This document shows positions 1 through 6,206 of a stretch of 6,636 nt of DNA, one piece after another. Made by a program: the position numbers and the translations under genes. The stretch's first letter is position 1; each line of letters starts with the position of its first letter. Source of the DNA: an uncultured Faecalibacterium sp. (GTDB taxonomy: Bacteria; Bacillota; Clostridia; Oscillospirales; Ruminococcaceae). The notes beneath the pieces were generated by a model. That model had not been told where the DNA came from, searched no databases, and saw nothing but the letters and a program-made list of their open reading frames with translations. The stretch spans positions 1-6,636 of the forward strand of contig CALESJ010000047.1 in NCBI GenBank assembly GCA_937907025.1. The letters run 5' to 3'.

Positions 1-927
1 AAGCTGGCCCGGCTGAATGAACTGAATATACTGCTGGACCAGGAAAAGCAGGAACCCGTACAGAATAAAAAAGAGAACCCTATGCAGAAAGAAGAATATC
101 AAGATTTAGACGAATTTCTCGACGATGGCAAAATCGTTCCAGCCAACCAGTTACCCGCCGGATGGCAATGGGAAATGTATAACGATGGAAGTGGCTCTTT
201 ACATGGACCAAATTCTGAACGTTTCTACAGTTATGATCTTGCTCCGTATGCCACTTCGGGACTAATCGAATATAACGCCACTGGCAAAGGTTATGATACG
301 TTTGAGGGCTCTCTGGACAGATTTCGCGAATGGGCTGAGCAGCAAATCCTGCAGGAATTGAAGAAGGAACCGCTGCAATATCAGGAGTTTTTGGAGCATC
401 AAAGTCATCAGGATGGTGAAATTGAAAAGAACCCATTGGATATGGAGGACGCAGCCCGGCAGGCCGGGCTGACGGTGCAGCGTGACCAGGACAAGCCGGG
501 CGCAGCCTACTTCGACGCAGACCAGAACGTGATCCATGTATCGGACGCCGGTTCCGAGGAAGATGTGCGGCTCAGTGAACTGAAGGGCTACGCGGACGCC
601 GTTATCCAGCGCACAGCGACGGTGGAGCAGCCGGTCCGCGACCTGGAGAGCGCGTCCCTGGCGGTGATGCTGGCGGCACGGTATGACGTTGGGGTAAGTG
701 ACCGGCTGTCGCAGCAGCTGGCGTCCGCCCATGCGGAGGCCGTCAAATACCCGACGTTCGACTTGCCGGTCACATTGCAGCGTCTGGACAAAGCCCTGGA
801 TTACTGTGACCACTTCCTGGCCCATGAGCAGGAAAGAGCGCTGGAGCAGGAAGCGGAGAATGAGCCGGAGCCGGAACAGGAGACGGAACTGTCGCCTCAA
901 AGCCAGGCGTTCATGATGGACCTGTAA
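1..927 (+). CDS. C-terminal part of a large ICE-encoded protein with a degenerate ArdC/ImmA-like metallopeptidase domain (5' partial)
   Basis: The frame is open from base 1, so the ATG at 82, which has only a weak ribosome site, is probably internal. The first residues (KLARLNELNILLDQEK) resemble, from memory, the tails of large ICE helicase/methylase or LtrC-like proteins. Counting from Met82, residues about 25-92 form a small aromatic domain (PAGWQWEMYNDGSGSLHGP, then FREWAEQQI) encoded by AT-richer DNA. Residues about 121-215 resemble an ArdC/ImmA-type zinc peptidase fold: AAYFDADQNVIHVS, then a helix where HExxH is expected but KGYAD is found, then LESASLAVMLAARYDVGVS. Zinc ligands therefore appear lost. 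The tail (250-271) is a Glu/Pro-rich linker. The stop lies just before the coupling-protein gene, so the two are probably co-transcribed. Family naming is inference; the reading frame is secure. Confidence 0.75.
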   Translation, partial: KLARLNELNILLDQEKQEPVQNKKENPMQKEEYQDLDEFLDDGKIVPANQLPAGWQWEMYNDGSGSLHGPNSERFYSYDLAPYATSGLIEYNATGKGYDTFEGSLDRFREWAEQQILQELKKEPLQYQEFLEHQSHQDGEIEKNPLDMEDAARQAGLTVQRDQDKPGAAYFDADQNVIHVSDAGSEEDVRLSELKGYADAVIQRTATVEQPVRDLESASLAVMLAARYDVGVSDRLSQQLASAHAEAVKYPTFDLPVTLQRLDKALDYCDHFLAHEQERALEQEAENEPEPEQETELSPQSQAFMMDL

Positions 928-945
928 GGAGGAGATGATTTTTTG
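926..945 (+). promoter_or_regulatory. Ribosome binding site fixing a TTG start for the coupling protein
   Basis: AAGGAGG at 926-932 overlaps the stop codon of the preceding gene and lies ten bases before TTG at 943. The only nearby ATG (936) hits a stop after three codons in another frame, so TTG is the best start. The overlap suggests translational coupling with the upstream gene. Confidence 0.8.
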
Positions 946-2814
946 AAAAGAGGTTTGCGACCGCTGCTGACGATCGTGATCGTATACGCCCTGGCAACGG
1001 CCCTGCAGATGGGGGCCGGGTATGCACCGGGCGATGGGCTGCTCGTCCTGGCAAAGCTGCTGGCGGCTCTGCTGGCCGCAGCGCTGGTAGAGATGTACAA
1101 CCGCGCGCCGCTGGCGGTAAAGGATGTGCAGGCCGGGCACGGCCAGCACGGCGACGCCCACTTCATGGAGCTGGAGGAGGTCAAGCGAGTTTATCAAGAA
1201 GTGCAGCAAGGGCATGAGACACAACCGGCCATGCTCGTGGGCGCATCCAAAAGCACCTGGCTGGTCGATACAAGCGATCAATCTGTATTGATGGTCGCCC
1301 CGCCCGGTGCCGGTAAGTCCACCAGCCTGTATATCCCCACGATCACCTACAACGCCCGGGTAAATCTGCGCACGCAAGACGCCCAGGGAATCGGCCAGGG
1401 AGCCAGCATGGTTCTGGTATCTGTCAAGGATGACCTGTATACGATTACCGGCGCCGAACTGAAAAAGTGCGGCTACCGCGTGCTGAAGCTCGATCTGCGA
1501 AACGTGTTTTGCTCCTGCCATTTTAATCTTTTGTACCGCGTCAACATCGAAATCGACGCATGGCGCAAGGAGCAAGACGCCAAGCAGCGGGCCGTGCATT
1601 ATGCCACGGCAGAACGCTACGCCAAGGTCATTGCCAGCGCGATCATCGGTAATACCGGCTCTTTGAACAGTGGTGACAGCAGCGAGTATTTTAACGAGAC
1701 TGCCCGTGGCCTGATAACCGGCCTGGTCCTGCTGGTGTCTCAGTACGGCCAGGACGGTGAGCGCCACATCGTCAGTGTTTTTAATCTGATTGTCGAGCTG
1801 GCAGGGGCAGACACCCCGGAGAAAGGGAACACCGTCCAGAAAAGCCGTTTGGCTGCCATGCTGGAGGGGGTTACTGACCGGCGAATCAAAGGATATATCA
1901 GCACTACCACAAGCGCGGATATCCGAACCACCCTTAATATCGTTTCTTCGGCGCTGTCCAAGCTGCTGAAATTCGTCGATGCGGAACTGGAGCAGCTAAT
2001 CTGCACACACGACAACGATCTGGATGCCGAACAATTCATCGAACGGCCCACAGCGATCTTCCTGATCGCGCCCGATGAAAACGAAACCAGGCACTTCCTG
2101 GCATCGCTGTTCGTCCGTTTCCTGACCGACGATCTGATTGCTCTGGCCGAGCGCCAGGGCGGGCATTGCCCTCGTCCCTTCTACTATTTTTTGGACGAGT
2201 TCGGCAACTTCCCGGCAATTCCCGGTGTCACCAGCCTGTTCTCGGCTATCCGCAGCCGAGGCGGGCGCATCCTGGTCGCGGTGCAAAGCTACAGCCAGTT
2301 TTTGCTCAAATACGATAAAAACGTCACCGAGATCATCAAAGACAACTGCCAAATTTTGCTCAACACGTTTGTATCGCCGTCGGCTCAGGATACCGCTACC
2401 AGTATATCCAAAATGCTGGGCGACGAAACCATTCTGACCGGCTCCTCCTCTCGCTCTGACGGCAAGACCACCAGCAGCCATCAGCTGATGGGCCGCCCTC
2501 TGATGTCCCCTGCTCAGATGGTGCGCATCCAGCGTGACACCTGGATTGTCGAGAAAGCCGGGTATGCCCCCATGAAAACCCATCTTGAGGGCTACTGGAA
2601 ATACTTGTCTTTGGCTCCCCAGGAGCAGGATTCCACCGGCGAGAACGACTATCTGGAAATCAAACTACTCAGCACGGAATCTCTGCGACAGGCTCTAGGA
2701 AGTGCCCCGGCACGCCCTCACGCACCCTCGGCAGCTACCAAAGAACCGCGCCGCAAGCTGGGAGCTTCCCGGCGCGAAGCGGCAGCACTGTACCCCGGAA
2801 AATTTAATCCGTAA
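943..2814 (+). CDS. VirD4/TraG-family type IV secretion coupling protein (T4CP ATPase)
   Basis: This is the inner-membrane ATPase that recruits the relaxase-DNA complex and passes it to the type IV secretion channel during conjugation. Two hydrophobic segments (about residues 7-24 and 32-49) anchor the N-terminus. A VirD4-type GxGxxGDAHF segment follows at 65-74. Walker A is PPGAGKST (120-127, Lys125), followed by YIPTI. MVLVSVKDDLYTITG corresponds to the conserved D-P-K-G-E region of the family. Walker B is FYYFLDEFGNFPAIP, with Asp418-Glu419, and VQSYSQF (447-453) is the downstream conserved motif. The region between the Walker motifs is large enough for the all-alpha cargo domain. The length of 623 aa is normal and the frame is intact. 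A strong terminator follows 11 bases after the stop, so this is the last gene of its operon. The family assignment is secure; the relaxase partner is outside the window. Confidence 0.95.
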   Translation: MKRGLRPLLTIVIVYALATALQMGAGYAPGDGLLVLAKLLAALLAAALVEMYNRAPLAVKDVQAGHGQHGDAHFMELEEVKRVYQEVQQGHETQPAMLVGASKSTWLVDTSDQSVLMVAPPGAGKSTSLYIPTITYNARVNLRTQDAQGIGQGASMVLVSVKDDLYTITGAELKKCGYRVLKLDLRNVFCSCHFNLLYRVNIEIDAWRKEQDAKQRAVHYATAERYAKVIASAIIGNTGSLNSGDSSEYFNETARGLITGLVLLVSQYGQDGERHIVSVFNLIVELAGADTPEKGNTVQKSRLAAMLEGVTDRRIKGYISTTTSADIRTTLNIVSSALSKLLKFVDAELEQLICTHDNDLDAEQFIERPTAIFLIAPDENETRHFLASLFVRFLTDDLIALAERQGGHCPRPFYYFLDEFGNFPAIPGVTSLFSAIRSRGGRILVAVQSYSQFLLKYDKNVTEIIKDNCQILLNTFVSPSAQDTATSISKMLGDETILTGSSSRSDGKTTSSHQLMGRPLMSPAQMVRIQRDTWIVEKAGYAPMKTHLEGYWKYLSLAPQEQDSTGENDYLEIKLLSTESLRQALGSAPARPHAPSAATKEPRRKLGASRREAAALYPGKFNP

Positions 2815-2825
2815 ATAACAACAAT

Positions 2826-2861
2826 GCCCCAGGCAAACGGCTTGCCTGGGGCTACTTTTTT
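2826..2861 (+). terminator. Intrinsic terminator after the coupling-protein gene
   Basis: Perfect 11-bp stem GCCCCAGGCAA (2826-2836) / TTGCCTGGGGC (2842-2852), a five-base loop, and six T's at 2856-2861. The ribosome site of the next gene begins at the very next base, so the hairpin could also act as an attenuator for that gene. Confidence 0.9.
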
Positions 2862-2876
2862 GGAAGGAAGAACACC

Positions 2877-3842
2877 ATGTTTGTAAAAATTTATAACGGC
2901 TTATTTGATTATGGGCTAAAACCCAAGGAATTGATGGTATTTTTGTTTTTATCGTACTGCCAGAACTGCCTGGGCACAGCGACCGTCCGTAACGCCACCA
3001 TACAGCAGCGGTGCGGTCTGAGCGAGAACACGATCCGCTCCGCCGTGGCCGGTCTGGAACAAAAGGGCCTGCTGGTAGTGTCTGCCCGGCAAGATCGGGA
3101 TGGCCGCAGGATCTCCAATCAGTACAAGCTCCTGCAGCTGTCCGGCGCATGGGGCAAGCTGCCGGTAGAAGCATTCAACCTGGATAAACGGGATTTTGCC
3201 GTGTACGCCTACCTCTGCCGTTGCTCCAATGGGCAGCGCAAGGCGTTTCCCTCGTTTTCGCACATGGCAGCCGCGCTGCGCATGGCCATCGGCACAGTGC
3301 AAACGGCTGTCAAATCCCTGGTGGCCGCTGGGAGGCTCCTCAAAGCCGCTTTCCGTGCCGGGAAGCACAACCTGTACATACTCGTCGAAACGGTCGCACA
3401 GACGCTCCCAGGGGCCAATCCTGGCGCACAAAAAGAAAACCGCCGTGCTGGAACACGGCGGCAAAAAATCGAGATGCTGCTGGCAAGCATAGCAAGTCTC
3501 ATTTCCAATTTCAAGATACTACATGAGAGCCGTGCTTGTCAAGCGATTCTAAAGATTTTTGCAAAATGGGTATGTCAAAATTTGCGGAACAATAATAAGA
3601 CTAATCCTACTTACAGTACAGAAGAAAGATATTTCTCCCTCTACAAATCAGCAATAAGGGGAGAAGTGCGCCTTTCAGAACAGCCTGGAGCAGAGGTAGG
3701 TATACACGGCAAAATCCCGCTTATCCAGGGTGAAGGGTTCCGCGTGTGCTCCGCTTTTCGTGCCCACGGCCTGCCTGATCGCTGCGCCCGATTATTTTTT
3801 TCTTTGTACTGTCATTACAGTCGTTGTCACCAACGGAGTTAG
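2877..3842 (+). CDS. Tandem winged helix-turn-helix protein, replication-initiator/DnaD-like, with an altered C-terminus
   Basis: The start ATG is preceded by GGAAGGAAG (2862-2870). The N-terminus (FVKIYNGLFDYGLKPKELMV) and the two winged HTH units are typical of ICE helix-turn-helix proteins thought to act in replication or regulation. HTH1 is around residues 38-68 (VRNATIQQRCGLSENTIRSA, then LEQKGLL). HTH2 is around 124-165 (FPSFSHMAAALRMAIGTVQT, then LVAAGRLLKA). LDKRDFAVYAYLC (102-114) begins the second unit. Residues 170-260 are basic and low in complexity, which is plausible for the family. The last 60 or so residues are read from DNA that on the other strand encodes a decayed piece of a related gene, so that tail is probably not native. 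No promoter is evident between the upstream terminator and the start. DNA binding is likely; a replication role is inference. Confidence 0.78.
   Translation: MFVKIYNGLFDYGLKPKELMVFLFLSYCQNCLGTATVRNATIQQRCGLSENTIRSAVAGLEQKGLLVVSARQDRDGRRISNQYKLLQLSGAWGKLPVEAFNLDKRDFAVYAYLCRCSNGQRKAFPSFSHMAAALRMAIGTVQTAVKSLVAAGRLLKAAFRAGKHNLYILVETVAQTLPGANPGAQKENRRAGTRRQKIEMLLASIASLISNFKILHESRACQAILKIFAKWVCQNLRNNNKTNPTYSTEERYFSLYKSAIRGEVRLSEQPGAEVGIHGKIPLIQGEGFRVCSAFRAHGLPDRCARLFFSLYCHYSRCHQRS
3168..3217. repeat. Inverted repeat arm, partner 3691-3740
   Basis: Fifty bases of the HTH gene recur in inverted orientation at 3691-3740 with six mismatches. The arms are about 470 bases apart and could support homologous inversion or rearrangement. 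Confidence 0.85.
3430..3461 (-). terminator. Minus-strand intrinsic terminator inside the HTH gene
   Basis: An 8-bp perfect stem CCGCCGTG (3440-3447) / CACGGCGG (3454-3461) with a six-base loop. Read on the minus strand it is followed by TTTTCTTTTT (3439-3430), a good U-tract. On the plus strand it is followed by an A-run, so it does not terminate in that direction. It would stop leftward transcripts coming from the inverted gene fragment at 3691-3785. Confidence 0.6.
3691..3785 (-). pseudogene. Inverted, decayed fragment of a second HTH gene
   Basis: Bases 3691-3740 read on the minus strand match 3168-3217 of the neighbouring HTH gene at 44 of 50 positions. Three of the six differences are third-codon changes. 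The minus strand encodes EPFTLDKRDFAVYTYLC where the intact gene has EAFNLDKRDFAVYAYLC. Farther into the same minus-strand frame, AAIRQAV (about 3765-3785) resembles the recognition helix ENTIRSAV of HTH1, so the stretch between appears deleted. The frame is closed by stops on both sides. The fragment lies antisense within the annotated 3' end of the HTH gene. Divergence shows it came from a paralogue, not from a very recent duplication. Confidence 0.75.
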
Positions 3843-3852
3843 CAGGTATAAT
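3824..3852 (+). promoter_or_regulatory. Sigma-A type promoter of the 281-aa gene
   Basis: TTGTCA (3824-3829), a 17-base spacer, and TATAAT (3847-3852). Transcription would start near 3859, just ahead of AGGGAG (3862-3867) and the ATG at 3878, giving a very short leader. The -35 box overlaps the end of the preceding frame. Confidence 0.8.
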
Positions 3853-3877
3853 TTAAGCAACAGGGAGTGACTTTTGC

Positions 3878-4723
3878 ATGAAGATGGTGTTCATCAAATT
3901 CAAGCCGGATGGCAAAGAATACGGGTTCGGCGTGCCGGAGGACTACAAAGGCAGCGCCGGGCTGAAGCCTGGCAGCTGGGTACGGGTGCCTGTACCGGGC
4001 TGCCGCAAAAAGATGCTGCGGGTGGTGGTGCGTGTTGCAGAGACCGAAACGCCGCCGGAAGGCTTGAAAATGATTGGCTATTCCGGGCGGCAGATTGCGC
4101 AGACTGCAAACAAAAAAGCCCGCCGCGCCGCACACCAGGGCGGTATCATCTACCTGGCAAAAAAGGCCAAAGCCGAAAAACGGGCCATGCTGGGCGGCAG
4201 ACCGATAGACCTGGCCTGGGAGGCAGAAAAAGCGGCCTGGATCGAGGACGATCTGGACATCGAGCCGTATCTGGCCAAGGGGTACAACACCGACGAGGGC
4301 CTGCCCAAGCTCACCGAGCTGCGCCTGGGGATGCGCATGGGCTTTGATGAGAGCAGCTACGATGACCCGACCTTGCCGCTGCACATCATCAAGAAGCGCC
4401 GCGTTCATCAGCTGCGGGATTGGGCTAAAGAACAGGGCTTGCTGCCGCCCATGTACTACGAGGACCCTATTCATGGCATCGACAAAGAACAGCTGCGGGA
4501 ACTGCTGATCGGCATTGCCAACGGCATTATGCCGGACACCTACGGCCTGAAGCTCATCAAGCTGCACAAGTGCGGCCCCCGTGTCTTGCGCGAAATGCGC
4601 CTGTGCCGCGAAGCCGGTATGACCGGCAAAGAAATCCGCCCCTATTGGGCGCTGGGGGTCAAAAAGCTGCAAGAGGTGCGCGCTGCGTTCCTGGCGGAAA
4701 AGGAAGCAGACGGCGACCAATGA
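3878..4723 (+). CDS. ICE-associated protein of unknown function with degenerate helical repeats
   Basis: I do not recognise a named family. The start is supported by AGGGAG ten bases upstream and the promoter at 3824-3852. Residues 1-55 look like a small beta-rich domain (FIKFKPDGKEYGFGV, then SWVRVPVPG, then LRVVVRVAE), reminiscent of SH3-like or PriA-N-like folds; this is inference. Residues 68-120 are strongly basic and helical, possibly nucleic-acid binding. Residues about 142-272 contain a loose repeat: LPKLTELRLGMRMGFDESSY, then KEQLRELLIGIANGIMPDTY, then PRVLREMRLCREAGM, ending in VKKLQEVRAAF. This pattern recalls the repeats of the form x-Q-M-x-E-I-R-x-G-L seen in several ICE accessory proteins. 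There is no signal peptide or membrane segment, so the protein is probably cytoplasmic. Codon use is GC-rich like the coupling gene. The large frame on the opposite strand here is a shadow. Confidence 0.85.
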   Translation: MKMVFIKFKPDGKEYGFGVPEDYKGSAGLKPGSWVRVPVPGCRKKMLRVVVRVAETETPPEGLKMIGYSGRQIAQTANKKARRAAHQGGIIYLAKKAKAEKRAMLGGRPIDLAWEAEKAAWIEDDLDIEPYLAKGYNTDEGLPKLTELRLGMRMGFDESSYDDPTLPLHIIKKRRVHQLRDWAKEQGLLPPMYYEDPIHGIDKEQLRELLIGIANGIMPDTYGLKLIKLHKCGPRVLREMRLCREAGMTGKEIRPYWALGVKKLQEVRAAFLAEKEADGDQ

Positions 4724-4820
4724 TGCAGCCCGGGCTGGCGCTGCAATGCGCTTTGTACCTAATAGGCACAGGTTCTTTACGAATCAGCTGCATTTGTTAA
4801 CCGCTTAAAGGGAGTAGCCC

Positions 4821-5111
4821 ATGGAAAACATGTTTGCAACGAAAAGCACGCGAGAAGAGGGGTGCCCACTGGAAACCCGTAACGACACACCGAACAAAAA
4901 AACACAAGATGCCTTTCAGGAGCTTCAGCAGCTGAAAAACGACCCAAAAAAGAAAACCTACGGCTCCTTTGCGGAACTTCTGGAAGAAGATACCCGCAGC
5001 CTGTCGGAAACATGCTATTTGTCCTCCGATTCTCAGGTGAAAAGGGAAATCATAGAAGGGATGAACACGCCGCTTTCCGCGTGCCTGCCGGAAGACAAGG
5101 TGGAATGGTAA
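4821..5111 (+). CDS. Small acidic/basic protein of unknown function, possibly antitoxin-like
   Basis: A 96-aa protein with a good ribosome site, AAAGGGAG (4806-4813), seven bases before the ATG. It has a charged central stretch (ELQQLKNDPKKKTYGSFAEL) and a C-terminus ending in a conserved-looking motif (KREIIEGMNTPLSACLPEDK, then VEW). Motifs such as YGSFAELLEED occur near the ends of some small RelB-like antitoxins, but no ribbon-helix-helix domain is visible and no toxin gene lies directly downstream, so that reading is weak. It probably shares the transcript of the upstream 281-aa gene, about 97 bases away, since no convincing promoter is seen in the gap. A terminator follows at 5193-5223. 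Confidence 0.6.
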   Translation: MENMFATKSTREEGCPLETRNDTPNKKTQDAFQELQQLKNDPKKKTYGSFAELLEEDTRSLSETCYLSSDSQVKREIIEGMNTPLSACLPEDKVEW

Positions 5112-5192
5112 GCCCCGTACGGTGTTTCTTCCACCGGAAGCTCAAAAATTGCGCAGCCATTATTAGTTTATGAATCGGACATCGACACACGC

Positions 5193-5223
5193 CGGTTTGT
5201 GCCTGTTAGGCACAAACTGTTTT
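5193..5223 (+). terminator. Intrinsic terminator after the 96-aa gene
   Basis: Stem GTTTGTGCC (5195-5203) / GGCACAAAC (5209-5217) with loop TGTTA, extended by a G.U and a C-G pair, then TTTT (5220-5223). The T-run is short. The rest of 5112-5346 holds only a small hairpin (5128-5140) and AT-rich sequence leading to the next promoter. Confidence 0.6.
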
Positions 5224-5346
5224 AGTCGCCTTGCCGTTATTTTTTCATTGAAATTTGCAGAGCTGTGTGTCGAACAATCACGCCCGAAAATATAGTGGAG
5301 CGAGCAGGAAACGGGAAAAAATATGCAAGCATTGTAAATAAATATA

Positions 5347-5375
5347 TTGACATCGCGCGCAATATCTGCTATAAT
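5347..5375 (+). promoter_or_regulatory. Perfect consensus sigma-A promoter of the toxin-antitoxin operon
   Basis: TTGACA (5347-5352), a 17-base spacer, and TATAAT (5370-5375): both boxes are perfect. Transcription would begin near 5382, just before the ribosome site at 5392. This fixes the antitoxin start at 5409 rather than at any upstream in-frame ATG. Confidence 0.93.
5349..5366. promoter_or_regulatory. Candidate palindromic operator in the promoter spacer
   Basis: GACATCGCGCGCAATATC is an imperfect palindrome (14 of 18 positions symmetric) centred on GCGCGC between the -35 and -10 boxes. Ribbon-helix-helix antitoxins such as DinJ/RelB repress their own promoters from this kind of position. 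Binding is inferred, not shown. Confidence 0.5.
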
Positions 5376-5408
5376 AGTTACAGAATCAAGGAAAGGAGAT
5401 TGCACTGT

Positions 5409-5681
5409 ATGGCGAACATCAACATCAATATCCGCATGGATTCCGACTTGAAGCAGCAGTTTGAGGCTTTTTGCAATGATGTTGGCATGACGATGACAAC
5501 GGCATTTACCGTTTTTGCGAAAAAGGCGGTCCGGGAATATCGAATCCCCTTTGAGATTGGAGCCGAAGTTCCGAACGCCGATACGAAAAAGGCAATTGAA
5601 GACGCCAGAAAAGGTATTGGAATGAGTAAGGCTTTTTCTTCCGTAGAAGAACTCATGGAGGATTTGAATGCTGACGATTAA
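5409..5681 (+). CDS. dinJ: DinJ/RelB-family type II antitoxin
   Basis: A 90-aa antitoxin that binds and neutralises the ribosome-associated mRNA endonuclease encoded just downstream and normally represses the shared promoter. The N-terminus is a ribbon-helix-helix DNA-binding fold: the strand NININIRM (3-10), helix A about 11-24 (DSDLKQQFEAFCNDVG), and helix B about 29-43 (MTTAFTVFAKKAVRE). It is followed by the family's typical RIPFEI (45-50) and an acidic C-terminal toxin-binding tail (FSSVEELMEDLNADD). The start is chosen because AAAGGAG (5392-5398) lies ten bases upstream and the promoter's start site is near 5382. The in-frame extension back to 5265 contains the promoter and is untranslated. 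The gene overlaps the toxin start by 14 bases. Confidence 0.95.
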   Translation: MANININIRMDSDLKQQFEAFCNDVGMTMTTAFTVFAKKAVREYRIPFEIGAEVPNADTKKAIEDARKGIGMSKAFSSVEELMEDLNADD

Positions 5682-5940
5682 GTATCAGGCCGCCTTCAAG
5701 AAAGACTACAAAAGAATTGTAAAGCGCGGCTATGATATGCGCCTGCTGGAAAAGGTGATCGAGCTGCTTGCCAACCAGAAACCGCTGCCAGAGAAGAACC
5801 GGGATCACCAACTTTCCGGGGACTATGCGGGATGCCGCGAATGCCACATCACCCCGGATTGGTTGCTGATCTACGAAGTGGCCGATGAAGAATTGATTTT
5901 GTACCTCACCAGAACCGGCTCACACAGCGACCTTTTCTAA
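5668..5940 (+). CDS. yafQ: YafQ-family (RelE superfamily) mRNA interferase toxin
   Basis: A 90-aa endonuclease that cleaves mRNA in the translating ribosome and arrests growth when the antitoxin is lost. The family signature is intact: DHQLSGDYAGCRECHITPDW, then LLIYEV, then LTRTGSHSDLF. His47, His60, Asp64, His86 and Phe90 correspond to His50, His63, Asp67, His87 and Phe91 of E. coli YafQ, so the toxin should be active. Length is normal. GGAGG (5657-5661) lies six bases before the ATG, inside the antitoxin gene, and the 14-base overlap implies translational coupling. In this setting the module probably stabilises the mobile element. Confidence 0.96.
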   Translation: MLTIKYQAAFKKDYKRIVKRGYDMRLLEKVIELLANQKPLPEKNRDHQLSGDYAGCRECHITPDWLLIYEVADEELILYLTRTGSHSDLF

Positions 5941-5963
5941 GCCCTATTATGCAGAAAAAAAGA

Positions 5964-5998
5964 AAGCCAAGCGGCTTTCGTCGCTTGACTTCCCTTTC
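5964..5998 (+). terminator. Possible weak terminator after the toxin gene
   Basis: Stem AAGCCAAGCG (5964-5973) / CGCTTGACTT (5982-5991) with one mismatch and an eight-base loop, followed only by CCCTTTC. The T-tract is poor. The 3' arm contains the -35 box of the next promoter, so the two signals overlap. Confidence 0.4.
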
Positions 5999-6013
5999 AA
6001 ATCTGCTTATAAT
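5985..6013 (+). promoter_or_regulatory. Strong sigma-A promoter with no protein gene behind it
   Basis: TTGACT (5985-5990), a 17-base spacer, and TATAAT (6008-6013). One mismatch to consensus over both boxes and ideal spacing. The start site would be near 6020. The sequence downstream shows no open frame with a ribosome site and coding character, which points to a non-coding transcript or a long leader. Confidence 0.8.
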
Positions 6014-6206
6014 AGTCCCGATAAGAACTCCACACTGGAAGCCACCTTTAAATCTGGCAACCAGTAACCACAAGGCTAAAACAGAAGCAGCGTTGTGGGG
6101 TAACGTGGTACTAAGCAATACAATCTGTGTTGCATATCTGTATGGTTATAAACCAATTTCCGTTTGGTTTATCGCCTAAACAGTTTACAATACAGTTTGG
6201 CCTTTG

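Noticed and set aside
82..84. ATG at 82 as the true start of the first gene
   Set aside because: The frame is open upstream to the window edge with protein-like sequence, and the ribosome site before this ATG is weak. An internal Met is more likely.
262..1767. Long minus-strand open frame (501 aa) opposite the first two genes
   Set aside because: It spans two well-supported plus-strand genes, has a composition typical of antisense frames in GC-rich DNA, and resembles no protein family.
3839..4720. Minus-strand open frame (293 aa) opposite the 281-aa gene
   Set aside because: The plus-strand gene has a promoter, a ribosome site and sensible protein features. The minus frame looks like its antisense shadow.
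4728..4750. AGCCCGGGCT palindrome after the 281-aa gene as a terminator
   Set aside because: No T-tract follows, and the 96-aa gene downstream probably needs the read-through transcript.
5265..5408. N-terminal extension of the antitoxin to an upstream in-frame ATG
   Set aside because: This stretch contains the perfect promoter (5347-5375). The ribosome site and family length both support the start at 5409.
6020..6100. SAM-I (S-box) riboswitch, suggested by CTGGCAACCAG and GCTAAAACAG
   Set aside because: The conserved 5' purine-rich core and the overall helix order are missing. The matching words fall in simple hairpin contexts.
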